A stretch of 64,000 nucleotides of DNA. Origin: Typhlomys cinereus (taxonomy: Eukaryota > Chordata > Mammalia > Rodentia > Platacanthomyidae). The notes below the pieces were generated by a model, which ran no database searches, was not told the origin of the DNA, and saw only the letters and a program-made list of their open reading frames with translations. The translations under genes were made by a program, and so were the position numbers. The stretch lies in assembly GCA_023101885.1 (NCBI GenBank), contig JALPQD010000005.1:2189020-2253019 (forward strand), read 5' to 3'. This document shows, one piece after another, positions 30,101-44,900 of the stretch (position 1 is the stretch's first letter; each line of letters opens with the position of its first letter).

Positions 30101-30503
30101 TAAAAACCAAAAAGATGAAAATTTTAACTTACATCCTCAGCATTTGGAATTGTTGCAGACACAGCTACAAATCTCATTGGAATAATTGTGCTCGTATTTT
30201 CTGAAGATTTAAATGACTGCACAGTTTTCATCCTGCTAACCACAACTTCAAGAGTTGGACCACGATTTTCATCTTTTACAACATGTACCTAAGAAAAAAA
30301 AAAGAATTATTAGCCATAAAATTAAAAATCTATCTAATAAATTAAAATGTACAATAAGGCTCAGCAGGTAAAAACATTTGCTAGAAAGCTTGACAACCTG
30401 AGTTCTCCCCCAGAACCTGCACGGTGGAAAGAGAAAACACATGCCATCAATTTGTCCTCTGATCTTCACACATCTATCATGGTGTGGACTCACACATGCA
30501 TGT

Positions 30504-30549
<46 letters not shown>

Positions 30550-32876
30550 ATCATAAATGCACGATATTTTCCCTTAGAAAATAACTGCTTTTAATTAAGT
30601 GCATTAATAAAACCATTTTATTGAAATTGTCTTGGTTATTTTTATTCTAATTATCATAAAAATATTTTATTCATGAGAGAGAGTGAGTGGGAGGGAGAGA
30701 GAAAGGTAATGAGGAAGAGAAGGATAGAGAAGGAAAGAGAGAGAGAACAACAACAGGCACACAAATGTCATGGCATGCACATAGGCTCTGGGGATTGAAC
30801 TCGGGTCTCCTAGTTGGCATCATATTGCTGACCTTTATCATTTTATGTTTATCACTGAGCGAATAATATATCCATTACCTCATCGATGAGAAACAGTCGA
30901 ACCAGTTGGACCAAAGAGTTGTCTCTCCACTTCCTAGTCATGCTGTCCCATTTTTCCTACAGAAAAAAATTCAAGTAGCTTAATGCATTAAAAAAGACAG
31001 AAGTGTTATTTAAAACAGCACTAATACTTTTACAGGACAAATTACAAACCAGGAGCAATGTTTTTGGTAACAGTTGAAAATATTTGACACCCAAAAGATT
31101 TGAAAATTAAGTTATTTTTCAAGTCTTGCAGATTTTTTAAAAACCAAGTTTTCAATCTTTCAAAGAAGTTAATCACTAGATATTTAAGTCACTTTATAAT
31201 TACACATTTTAAGTTCTATCAATATCCTCCTCATATAATACACAGACAATGAATACAAGCAATAAATATGATTATAAATTTTCCACAGTACAAATTGAAT
31301 ATTCTTCACCCACTTTAATGTTTGGTCATTTATCCTCTACCTTTTTAACTGTAAGTATTTTTTCATAACCTGAAGACTATTACTTTTATGTTAATTTGTT
31401 TACATTACAGACACATACGTCTACTTTACATTTTATTTAATTTTCTTTCTTGTTGGAAGATACATTTAAGATGGACAGTAGGTGTCTACAGCAGGTATCT
31501 GCAATCCCAGTGCTCCTAGGACGAGAAGGGAGGCAGAGACAGGAGCATCCCTGGAAACTCATGGGCCAGCTGCTCTAGTACACAGTGGAGAACAACGACA
31601 CCATTTCAAGGTGGAAGACAAGGACCCCAAAGTTGTCCTCTGACTTCCACATGCACACTGTAGCACATGTGCTCACACTCAGACATATGAACACACACAT
31701 GCACGTGTAGAATTACTTCCAAGAATAAGAAAGTATAAATAATACTTACTGGAGTTGTCATAACAATATTGGCTTGCTGAATCTCAAATAGGTCATCCAT
31801 TTCTGTATCACCAGTAAGTTCTTTACAATTCAAGCCTATTGGTCCAAATTTTTCTTTCCAGTCATCAAATCGCTGACTACAAAGGGCTTTTATTGGTGCC
31901 ACTACAATAATATATTTATTTTGAACATGAGTGCAATTTTAAAATTGTTTTCTCAAACTTTAGCTAATAAAGTTAAGCTAAAATACATCTAAATATTATG
32001 TATTGAATAGGTAGTACCTTAGTAGAGCTAATATTATAACTTAAAAGTTATCAAATCAAACATATTACTTAGAAATATAAAGATAATCACCAAAAGGAAC
32101 TAAAATAGAATAGAAGCTATTGAACAGACAGAGGAAGTATAAGAATGGGGCTGAAGAGATGACTCAGGGGTTAAGACTCTGCCTCACAAGCAGAAGTTCC
32201 TGAGTTTGGATCCCAGGCCCCAGGTAAAAAATGCCAGATGGAAAAGATGGCGGCCTGCACTTTTGGCCCTGGTGGGCGCAGCCTTGGAAATCTCAGAGGG
32301 AAGCAAAAAGGAGGTAGAACCAATCCAGAATGATTCCCAAAGTCACTACTGGTCTTCCACAGGGGCACATAATACTCTTTGATACACACACATACACACA
32401 TACACACACACACACAAAATAAATGAAGTTAAAAAAAGAGTTACATCATGGACAGAGATAGAGTAAGATGTTATTGCTTTTTTGTTAAAACCCCATTATG
32501 ATATTTGATTCTTTTAATTCAGGTACATATATTACTTTTGGGAAAAATATATACATCTATAAAAGGAGAATAGATGTTTCTGTATAAATTTCTAGGATTG
32601 CAAAATTTAGGATTGTTTCATTTTGACTGTTCTTTTTTAAAAAGCACATAAAGTTCAAATCCTCAATCTAAACATTATTTTTTATGTACTCTGGGAAAAT
32701 GTTTTGAATTTAATGGAACAGATGAAACCAATTGTGCAGATTTTTATCTAAATGTATAGTGGGTTGAGGTTATATATCAGTGGCAGAGCTCTTAACTAGC
32801 ATAGGTAAGACCCTGTTTTCACCCCATAGCATAATACATAAAACACACATAGACACAGACACAGACACAGACACAG

Positions 32877-32911
<35 letters not shown>

Positions 32912-35900
32912 AGAGGAGAAAATTTGTTAGGGTTAGGAATATTAGTGACAGAATTCTTCTCTACCATATATGAAACCACAGGTTTAATGCTATAAACAAA
33001 CAAATTTAATTTTTTTTAAAAAGTAGGAAATACCAAATACTAATCTGAATTTACTTTTCTAATTCATGCTTCAATGTTTCTATTATAATTATCGGTACTC
33101 TTATAATGTATACTTACTATAAACAATTTTAATGTTGAACCATGGCAATGGCACTTCCATTAATAACCTTGTTATTGCTAGTTCAAACACAACAGTCTTC
33201 CCAGAACCAGTTGGAGCACAAATAACAAAATTCCTGTCTGTGTAAAGAATCTAAAATAAAATACAATAGATTATATAATATCTAAAATTTTTCATACAAA
33301 TCTCAACTTGCTAAAAATATGCTTATCGAGACTCAAGAACAGCATAGTAGTTCAAACATATTTATCGCTATAATTATCAAACTATAATCCCATTCTAGAC
33401 TTTCAGTCTCCAAAATCAACATGATATTTCATCATATTATTTTATTTGTCAAAATGATATGCTAGGATTTAGTGATGATTTTTTATCTTTCAAAATATTC
33501 TTAAAATGTAATAAATACAAGCCAATTCCACTGATATAAATCACATTTAAAACATTCTCTACATTTCTATCATCCAGTAGTAACTGTATGTGGCAGTGAC
33601 TACACACATGCAGTGAAAAAGGAAGATAAAGGCTGGAGAGATGGCTCAGGGTTAAACCTCTGTCTCTCAAGCAGAAGATCCTGAGTTTGGATTGCGGATC
33701 CCACATAAAAATGCCAGGAGTAAATGGCAGCGACCTCTACTTCTGCCCCTAGAAGACGGAACCTGGGAAATCCCAGAGCAAAGCAAAAGGAAGGAGAAGC
33801 AATGCAGGGTGATTTCTGAAATCACTCTAGGGCCTCCACAGGCACACACAGTGCCCTGTGATACACACAGACACACACACACAAGGAAGTTAAGATGACT
33901 AATTATAACAAGATACTTACATCATCAAAGGCTTTGGACTGTATATAGTTGAAGTAAGGGAATTCTTTGAATATGCTTCTAAATTTTTCAGCTTATCATA
34001 ACATTAAGGAGTCAAATATGTCAGAAATGTAAACAGTAGTTATTTTTTATTTCAAAATTCAGTTACATTGATACTGACTTTAGCAGTATTAATGGTGCAT
34101 TTTAACATTTGCTATCTGGGCATTTGAAAAATCAATGGAAATCATTCCAGTCTCCTTTCATGGTTTATAGTCTTAAAAAAAAAGCCCAAAAGCTTACATA
34201 AGGATTATAACTTGAAGGCTTATATGATGGAAGGGATCTGAGTATATGGAGCATACCCCTCAAAACTACATTTCAGTTTATTTTCGACTCCTGGCATTTT
34301 CTTATTCATGTTAAATAGATCACATAATTTTTCACCTTTGTTAACATTCCAGATTTCACTTATTAACTACTAAGAATTAGTTTCTGAGAGTTAATCTTGA
34401 ATTTGTTTTTTTTATAATTTAGTTTTACTACCTCTTGAATTTAATTATATTAGCAGCATACAGGCTCCACAAGAAGAATTTGATTCACTTTTCTGTTGGA
34501 GAAAGTTAAAAATGTTAACTAAGCTGGCAAGATGGCTGAGTAATAGGCTCGTGTGCACAAACTTAGCAACCAGAAATCCACAAGGTAGAAGGGTAGAAGA
34601 ATACTAACCTTCAAAGAGTTGTCCTATAATCCCTAAGCGTACACATGCATTTTTATAAAATATTCAAGAACTCATGGTTGTCACAGTGATCTTCTGAAAC
34701 TTTCAAAACATGGCTTCTCTGTTTAAATTTCCCCTTTCCTAGGAATGTAGCTGCAAGGCCCATTACTTCTCTCCTTACTGTCTCTATCCCCTATCTTCCA
34801 CCTATCTTTGCCACTCTGGTATCAGCTCATATTGCTTTTCCCAATGTCATGCTCACCTCCTTAGACAACTCTGCTATTCAAAAACATCAACCATGATGAT
34901 TTCCCTCTGTCTACTTGACTTATTCTACCTTCCAAATTTCCTTGGCTCTTTTGCTTTCTTGCTGACATCTTACCTTCTTGAGAAAACCAAGTCTAATTAT
35001 TCTACTAAATTCTACATCATGAGATCTCAACTCTAGCAATCCCAATTTAGTTCTCTTTTTTAGCCTACGCTACATTTCCTTTTCCCTCAGTACTCATCAC
35101 CTTCTAAGATATTATATGACTTATTTACACACTATTAAAATTGTTTAGATTTACCCTCTTTCCCACCTTCATTCCAGGAATACTAACATCTCAAGGACAA
35201 GGATTCAGTATCTCTTGTCTTCACTGACATATTCTAAATACCTACAATAGTGACTCAGTTAATTCAGGCTTGGAGCTTATTAATGTGGCTAAATTATAAG
35301 TCTTCATTTTGCTTTGAGTACTTCAGAATACTTGTGTTAAAACAAAAACAAAATCGTTAGTCCCTCTCATAAAGGAATCTCATTTCCCCCTGAAGTTACT
35401 CTTTTTAATATAAAATATTTATTTGTAACAAGCTTAGGAGTGAACTATCATGCTGGTTTTTCTCCTTAGATATACATCAAGTTATGCTCACAAAAATGAA
35501 TCTTTGATTCCAAATAGATGCAGAATCAGTTTCCAAGCACATAAACCTTAACCATAAAGATCATTTATAAACACTGTGAACACTTGAAATCACATTCTTC
35601 TTTTTGTTCAATCAACTTTTAGCAATGTTACTGAAATTATATATTATATTGGAGAAAATGCTAAAGAACTGAAAATGACAGTTTTGAGGAGGAACAATTT
35701 GACAAAACTTCAACCTGTCCTGTGGATTCAAATATAATGAAACACAGAAAAAAAAGCAGCAAATACATTGTGTCTGAGTAATTCAAACTCTTTAGTCTTT
35801 TGTTTTGAATCCATATTTAGAAATAATAAAGCATATCAGTTCAATGAATTTAGCAATATATGGAATTTTTTAACAAAAAATCAATGTACACAAGTATAGA

Positions 35901-38900
35901 GAGCAGTCATAAGTAATGAAGACACCTAAGCAATAGAAGCACTTTAGTTGTATTAATATGCATATGTTAAAACTCTTCAGGAGATAGTATCATATTATAA
36001 AAAAGGCTCTAGCAAAAGATAAAAAGAATATCCCTTAACATAATATCACATATCCAATTGTCTACTACTACACTGTTTCCAGTGTTCCCATCCTATTTAG
36101 ATAGAGAAAAGGCAGTACAGTAGGAATAAAACATGATGCTGAGGAGAAGTAATAAGGACTATCTATATCTGAAACTATATTTTTATAGTCCCCTTCTGGT
36201 CATTTTAACAAAATTCACTCACCCAAATTTGGCTGAACTTTTCATGAAGAGTCCAATGAAATTTACCCCATAGTTCAGAATTATCTCAGCTGGTCCCCCC
36301 AGTACTTAGGACTGGAGACCTACTTTCCCTAATCTGGTTGCCTAATATCTGGAATTCACTTTCTGTTTTGCCAACAAGTTCATAGTTTTTGTAGATTTTG
36401 TAGCATTCCCAAAATTTATTTATTCTATGTAACCAAAGCATAGTTTTGATGAAGTAACTTGACTACTGAAAAAATGTTTTATTTTCATTAATTAAATATA
36501 TTAAAAATGAAAACGAAGGCATAGTGACATGTATCTGTAGTTTTAGCTACTTGGAAAATTGAGGTAGGTGTGTAGCCCAAGTGTAGCCTGAGAAAAATCC
36601 TTAGGGGAAAAGGTTCAATTAAAAAAATAAAATCAAAATTAAATATGATGATGCACACACTTGGGCGACTGAAGCAAAAGAATCTAATGTTTCAGAACAA
36701 CCTGATCTACATAGGAAAACTTTGTTGCAAACAAACTAAAATAAAGAAAAATAAAAACAAGGTTGGAGAGATGTGTCAGTGAACTGAGTGCTTGCTCCAC
36801 AATCCCGAGAGTCAGAGTTCAGAACCCAGATCTCGCATAGCAAGCCAGGTATCCCCACAAAAGCCTGTAACCTTCTCTGAGGGAGGCAGAGACAGGAGGA
36901 TTGTTGACTCTTAACAAGCTCCAGATTCAGGACGAAACCCTATCTTAAGAGTAACATGCAGAAAGTGCATGTTGAAAGAGCTCTCTTTCAGTGCTCTCTT
37001 CTGGCTTCCCCTGCCCACAAGTTTATGCACCTACACATGTGTGCATATACTCACACAGATATATGTCTGTATATGTACACATGCATAAATCAAAAAATCT
37101 TAAAAATGCTAAGAGATCTTAAATGTTCTCAACACACACAGAGACATTGACATACTTATATGGAAACCGTACAAAGTGATGGATCTATTAATTTGATTGA
37201 TTGTGGCAATCATTTTTATAACATGAACACATAATAAAACATTACATACTTTAAAGGTGTACAATGTTTATCTGTCAATTATACTTTCACAAATCTGGAG
37301 AAAATTAGGAATAAAAACAAAAATCTCTTGATCTTAATATTCACAGCATTAAGTAATCCAATTATAGATACTATCCAAAATTATTTCCTACTACTTTTAA
37401 CTTTTTTTTCCAGCCATCCTGGAATGCTTGCTCTTTCCAGACATATTCTACACATTTTTTTATCCTTGCCTTTACTCATGACTACTCTTCTGCAAAAACA
37501 ACTTCCTTAATTTATATGCTTTACTTTATTTGCCTTTCAGCGCATTAGGAGATAGGAAGATAGGTAAGACAATCTTTGCCTTTATGGGATTCTTAGACAT
37601 AAATGAAAGAAATAAGTCACAAGACAGCTGTAAATTGTAATAAAATAGGATATGAGTCTATTGGTTTAGGAATGAATGGGGTATTAGAAAGCAAAAAGGA
37701 TATTAGCAATGGAATTCACAGAACACACTCAAATATCTACACTAGAAATGTCCAGGTATGCAAACTGGATTATATTAAAATTTCAAATGAGGTTCCTTCT
37801 AAAACAGTAGATTTGTAAAAATGTCCCCAAGTCCACAAAATACCTCATTTCCTTCCATTTACCCTGTTTAGTTTGACCCTGTAGAACTGTTCTTACCTTT
37901 TCTCCCACCAAAGGAACTCTCTGCATCTGCCTATAAATAGAGCAGCTGTTGTAAAAGAAATGAAAGGATACGGATTTCTGTGACAGACTTCAAGGAACTT
38001 AAGCCATTTTTGGTTATACCTGGAAAATAGATCTTACATACTTACATGGATGTTTAAACATTTATACAAAACCTGTATCAATAAAACTTGCATACCTTTT
38101 TATTCAGTGTACAGTTAGTTATTAGGGCACAGCTAGAAATAATGCACATAATAAAGAGTGCAGAATTATACATGAAGAGATAAGCTACTCAAACTTACAT
38201 TTTGTGTTCTTCTCTATGCTAAGAAATGCAGATTATTTTGTATTTTCATAAAACAATTAGAAATGCCAAGAAGTTACCTTGAATAGCATTAGGCTGAGAT
38301 ACAACTGGAAAAGATGGTATTTTGAACATGTCTTCTCCAATTGCAGAAGCAGAAAAAGCATCATTTGCTATAAATCCTTGTGTAGAATCCTGATGTTGCT
38401 GCTTATTATTACCACAGTTCCATGATTTTTTAAATTTTGTTTGGGTGCTTGTCACGGAGTGAATGTGGGAATCCAAGTTTATACTGTTATTAGCATAGCC
38501 ATTTCCATGAATATTGTCACATACTTTAAATAACCTGGAAAATAAATCCAACCCAACATGTTTTACACTTGTAACAATTGCTTAGAAAGTAAAAAATAGC
38601 ACAAAATTATTCCTTTGAAAAAAATCCATAGATTATGTTTTAGTCAAACAGAAAACACTAATTATTCTCCTCAGTTATGACTCCTAAGTTTAACACTGGT
38701 AAAGTGCTCATTTTCCTAAAACTCAGATCAAGCTTTTTGTGGCAAGTCAGCCTCTAAGATGCTTCCAACTGGTGACTTTTTTGCCATCTTCTACACATTG
38801 AATGTTTAAGTATAAATGACTTGTGTAACCAGTAGAATACTATATAAGTGCATATATGTAATTCCCAAGGCTAGACCACACAAATCCCTCCTTTCCACAG

Positions 38901-41900
38901 GGACTCAGACTGCTCATACACTAAGGGGCTAATCAGTGTATCATAAATGATATAAAAATCCAATGGAGAAGCCCATATGGAGAGAGAGTAAGATCACCTG
39001 TGAACAACCACAATAAGTGACCAACAAAAATAGACCTGTAGCCCATGTCAAGTGTCCAGTGACCATAGACTATGAGAAAAATGATTGTAGCCCTATGAGA
39101 AGACCCAGTATTTTATGGTATCTCATGAAAGACCCCTGCCAAAACTACTTATTCCTGATCCACAAAAAAACTTTGAAACATAATCATGATTGTTGTTGTT
39201 TCAAGCCACCAAATTTTGGAATTACTCACAATAAAAAATTATTAAATTAAATTAAAGTCAGATACTAGAGAATGAAAAACACTACCAGCTATAAACAGTA
39301 CAGTAATGCATCTAATAGCATAACTGTAGGACACCGATGCCCCCTTGCAAGTTCTTGGTATCATGGAAAAAACTTAAAAGGAGCACAGACAGGAATTTGA
39401 GGATGATTATTTGGAGTTAGAGAGGAACAGACAAGCATGGAATCTGCATATGAAGAAGTTAGGAGAGCAAGGTGGTTATATCCCCCCTCTTCCTCAAAAA
39501 AAAAAAAAAAAAAAAAAGCAGATAGGAGGGTCCAACAATGAGTCTGTGAATAATTAAGTGGACGGAAAGTCTTTTAGTGCAAGTACATTTCTCTTAAGGT
39601 GATAGTTTTTCCTCCCACTTTTCTTATCTTGTCCTTAGGTCTGTCATATCTCTTTGCCCACTTTTGCTTTAGATTGATCTTTATGTTGTAAAGCAAGATT
39701 TCCTCTTTAATGAAACAAATGGTCATATATCAAAGTAGATCCTCAACTTTGTCCAGACACAGAAAGTATCTGCTATCTACATTTGTACAGGGTGTTACTG
39801 ATCAATCAACCATACTATTTTAGGATCACTATTGGTTCCACTACTTGTGCAAGATGATATCAACATATTTATATTCATATGTATAGTTTTCCTGGTCAAA
39901 TTAGGATTGTATGTCCTGCCTTCCCTCCCCAAATGGCAAAGTAGACTAAGTTTATTAACAAATCAAATCACCCCAAATGCTATTCGGCAATCATTTTAAC
40001 AGATATTTCTTATGAAAACAAGAAGACATCATCTTTATGACTGTGCTTAATATTTGACCAAACAAAAGAAAATTGATCGCAGTAATTTTTTTCATGATGG
40101 CCTTAAGACATGAAGTAAATACCAAGGTTTATTATGCAATTCTTCTCAGCAGAAAAATTAGTGGGGATGACACCAGCTACCAATTGTAAACAGCTCTGTA
40201 AGAAATGATATCCAAATAAGTACTGTGCAAGTACAGAATGCCTTCTAAATTGTTTTATTCTCAGTGTCAACAATTTATTTTTGTATAAGAAAAAGACAAA
40301 TCTTTCAAAAACACTTTAGAATAAACTTTATATAATTTCATATTCAAATGCTAGCAGCTCTATCATTGAAGGAAATTTAAAAGCAGAGTCAGGTAACAAG
40401 AATCCTTCTAAAATGATACTGATAATGAAGAAATCATTTATGTTATAGGATGACTTTTTGTTTTATATCCTAATACAAGTTAAAAGCGTTGACTTTGGAA
40501 TCAGACAAATCTGAATTTAAGTCCAAAGTTCCTCCACTTTCTAGCTGTGTGATTTTAAAGTCGATAAGAATTTGAAACAAATTTTACAAACTACAAAGGT
40601 ATTCACATTCTAGTTATCAATATCCTCTGGCCCTCCCTAGATTCTCTGCAAATTTCATTCTACATTGTCTTCAAAGGCTTCACCTTCTTTGCTGATATTT
40701 TAGTCCCTAGTCTTAAAAAAAAAAAAAAAAGTTTGGCTCTGCCCTGGAAAACTCTGCTCATTTAAAAAAAAATGTGAAAATTCTTAGTTCTTCCTCATTT
40801 CAGGCACTTGTAGGCTGGAGTATTTTCCTCTCTATCCTGTATCTAGATTCATAATTCTAATTTCATAATAGTGTCTGGCTACTGATCTGTAAATATAAAT
40901 CTCTTTGTAGTATATATCATATATCAACCTTCTAGTCACTTTAGAATCTCTTCTTCTGGCATCTGAAGTCTGTCATTCTGTATGACTGCAATATTTAACA
41001 TACTCAAAAATTTTTATCTTTTAGTTCCTTAGGCAATTTATTTTCAGTCCATTCTTATGTGGCCTCAGTGACCTAATGTTCCATATTAAAGAGAACTGCT
41101 ATTCTCAATGATCTAACTAACAAACTGGGTTGCTTCCCAGGACCACCAAAAAAAGTCAAAGCAAAACAAAAAAAAAATCGATAATTCCAATATATTATTC
41201 TCTAACTGTACTTCCTATATTTTTTTTTCTCTTTTTGCTCAAGGAACCAATAAGATCAAAGATCATGTTAACTCCAGTGAACTTGTATGCTTTTTCTTAA
41301 CTTTTTTCTTTTCTATCTTTTATGGACTTGGATTCCACAACCACTTTCTTGCTGATATTCTAAATTCATCTTGTCAATCTAAAGAATTGTGTTTATTTGG
41401 AAACGAATGACAGGAAATTACAATCCAGGACTCTAAAAATGGCTGTCATAGCAGGCCATTTGAAATTATAGGCAAACCTAAAGTGGCAAAGAAACTGAAA
41501 AAGGATACATAAGTTGTTTTGAAGCAGTTGTTTTTATACCAGAATAATAACAACAGCAGTACTAAGTCAAGGTCCAATAGGGAATTGCTAGGTAGATATT
41601 CTTGCATAATATTGGCGTCATCACCAAATCTTTATATAAGATTGTGGTGGCCTTTACATATCAATATTTTTTGCAGTCCCTATAATTTTTAAATATTTTC
41701 TGTTGGAATATTCGTTGTAATGGTACTAGGCTTTGTCTTATATGGTGATTATATTCACTTTATTTCAAGAGAAACAATTCCCTTTCAGAAAGTTCTTGCC
41801 TGTGCTGATACTTTCTTTTCTTAATCTACTTTTCCTACTTCCTTTAATAGCTTCAGAATTTTAGATCTTCATTTTTCATATATGGTGAGAAGCAGAGATC

Positions 41901-44900
41901 TTGTTTTATTCTTCTACATGTAAGTATCTAGTTTTCCCACCACCACTTTGCTGAACAGAGAATTCTCTTGTATCTCCAATGTAGTTTTAACATCCTTCTT
42001 AAAAACCAGGTGGCCATGGCTGTGTAGGTCTATTTCTATTTCTATTTCTATTCTATTCTATTCTATTCTATTCTATTCTATTCTATTCTATTCTATTCTA
42101 TTCTATTCTATTCTATTCTATTCTATTCTATTCTATTCTATTCTATTCTATTTCTATTTCTATTCTATTCTATTCTATATTTCTATTTCTATTTCTATTC
42201 TATTCTATTCTATTCTATTCTATTCTATTCCATTCCAATTTCTTTGATCTATATATCTGATTCTATGCCAATACCAAGATATTTTTGTTACTGTGATTCC
42301 ACAGCATTACTTGAAGTCAGGTGATAACTCTGTCATTGTTCTTTTTGCTTGGGAGTACATTAACTAGATTTTTTTTTTGCACTGCCATATGGATTTTAAT
42401 ATTATTTCTAGTTCTGTGAAGAATGACATTGGAATTTTAATGAGAATTGCACTGAATCTGTAGCTTGCTTTTAGTAGTACAGCCATTATCATAATATTAC
42501 TACAATTCACAGCATACACGGTCTTTCCATTTTCTACTGTCTTCCTCAATTTCCTTCTTCCATGTTTAAAGTTTTCACTTCTTTGGTTAGGATGGACATA
42601 CTGGTCACCAACAATATCAGAAGTCCAGAAACGCATCCAGAAATATGCACTTATACCATGTCACAGTTTAGATCTGAAAAGTCTTAGCCCTACTTTGGTA
42701 CTATTTGGAAGTTATGGAAACTTTAAGAGGTGGGGTCTAGTAGGAGATGTTTCAGTGACTGAGACTATATCCTTAAAGAAAGCAGTGAAACACTGCTCCT
42801 TGGTGTGCTGCCTTCTCATAGAACCCCAAAGAAATGATTCTAACCAACCATGGACTAAACCTCCAAAACGGTGAGGCAAAATAAAATTTGCATCTTTTCA
42901 GGTTATCTCAGGTATATTACAGAATAGAAAGCCGGTATTAGACTGGTATTAGACAAATGCATATTTGAGCTCTGCCCCTGATTTCTGGCATGGAACTCCT
43001 AAAACATCTGGAATTTCCTGACTGAAAGGATGACAGTTGTAACTTTTATTACTCATAACAAGTCTTTTTTAATAAGATGAGTTTCCACTTGGAGTTGTAT
43101 CCTTTATAATAGGCAAGTAAAAACAGTAAAGTGTTTTCCTGAGATCTGAGTCATTCTCACCTAGTAACTTTATGTAATCTAGTAAATCACCTGTGGTGAA
43201 AATCTTTGAATATGCAGACAACTAGACAGGAATGTGGAAGCTCTACTTTCAGTTGATATCTTTAGTAGGAATGACATTATACTATTGATACTTTTATCAC
43301 TGGGATTGGATCTGATGCTAGCTCCAGCAGTGAGTGTCAAACTGAACTGAATCATCAGACATTTAGTTGATGTTAGAAAAATCAAAGGATTGGGTTACTA
43401 TTAAACACCACATCTTGGCAGTGTAATATTCTGTGAAGCATTTGTTGTTTACCCTGATTGTGGGGCAGAAATGTAGCTGAAGCAAGTTCTCACCCAGGCT
43501 CACTATCATGACAAAACATCAAAATTCAAAATCTGAAGTATGGCTATTACTAAATGCATATAACTTTCATATCAACACAAAGTAAAAAAAATCATGTCGA
43601 ACTATTGTAAATTGGGGATAATTTATATATTTTGTATAAAGAGGTAATGACAACCATAAGCTTAAGAATCTCTGTTCCAATCACATGCTTTGCCAAAATA
43701 ATTTTTAGTATATAGAACATTTAATTGATTATTCTTAGTTATTTATTATCTATGCTATCGCAGTAAATTATAAACTCTTAAAGGCAAAATTCTAGTGCTG
43801 GAATCCCAGCTTTAGCAATGTCTACTACCTACTAGGTTACATGTTATTACTGCTCTTCTCATTCAGATCCTATCATATTCAGTTCTTTTCAGTGTACATA
43901 TAAATATTCAACTTTGTTCATTAAGTACTACTTATCTCGTTTAATTACCTTTTTTTGAATGCTCCTTTATTTTCTGTAACATGAACTAATTTTGCATCAC
44001 CAGGAATATTTTTTGCGGGTGCAATCTCTGTGCCCATATGATTTTTAAGCTTCTGGGAGGAACCATATACCAATTTGCCAGCCACATTAGTTAAATCATT
44101 GTTACTTGATCCTCTGAAATTTAAATGACCTTGTTTACATCTATTAGAGGGAAACTGGAATTTTTGTGATGGTGAAATATAACTTGTGTCTTCATTAATA
44201 ATCTTCAAATTTGATAACATTTTTGGCATACTTCCCTGACCTAGGAAAAAAATAATATACTGTTAATTACTATGTTTTTCATGTAAACAAAATTCTAAAA
44301 TGATAATGGAGAAATATAATTAAAAATTCTAGGGCTTATTATGAAAATTATGAAAAAATGAAATACAAAAATTAAAAGAATTAGTATAATATGAGATAGT
44401 CTATAAGAATACATATAGTTTTGAACTATAGGTGGCTGTTTCTAAATGGAGCTCAGAAATGAAATCAGAATTATTAAAATTAAATTTAAAATTTATAGAG
44501 AACCAGGGAACTGGAAAGATGGCTCAGGGGTTAAGCCTCTGCTTAGCAGTAAAAGGACCTGAGCTTGGATCCCAGATCCTACGGTGACAGTGATTAGACT
44601 CAGGTTGCCATGGTTGTGTGTGGGCCCTTTACCCATGGAACTATCTATGGGCCGAAAACATTTTTCTTGATTTTTAGGAGCAGGATTACAAAGTTAAAGT
44701 CTTATATCATGTATTTTAATGTTGGGTCAGATTCAATCATCTTTTATATAACTGGTCATTGCAGTTCTGTATGTATACTCTATCAACTAAATCTGGACAG
44801 CAGCATGTATAATCATATCATTTGTTGTAGCTAAAACAGTCAAGTATTATAGTGGTTATTTTGTGCAGGCCATGTGTTGGCCATGCCCAACCCAGCACAA

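Larger units (their letters stand above)
33992..37971 (-). other. HFM1: U12-type (minor spliceosome) intron of HFM1
   Basis: The intron opens GTATCCTTTC, matching the U12-type donor consensus. Near its 3' end, at 34003-34011, the minus strand reads CTCCTTAAT, close to the U12 branch-site consensus TTCCTTAAC. The likely branch adenosine is about 12 bases before the terminal AG, and there is no polypyrimidine tract. It holds an L2-like relic at 34740-35270, a composite SINE near 36762-37115 and otherwise sequence I do not recognise. Confidence 0.88.

Noticed and set aside
30269..30556. Frames rich in VCVCVC or THTHTH here and at other (CA)n tracts
   Set aside because: They translate dinucleotide tails of SINEs.
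41948..42247. 99-codon frame of S, I, L, F, Y repeats
   Set aside because: It is a translation of the TTCTA microsatellite.
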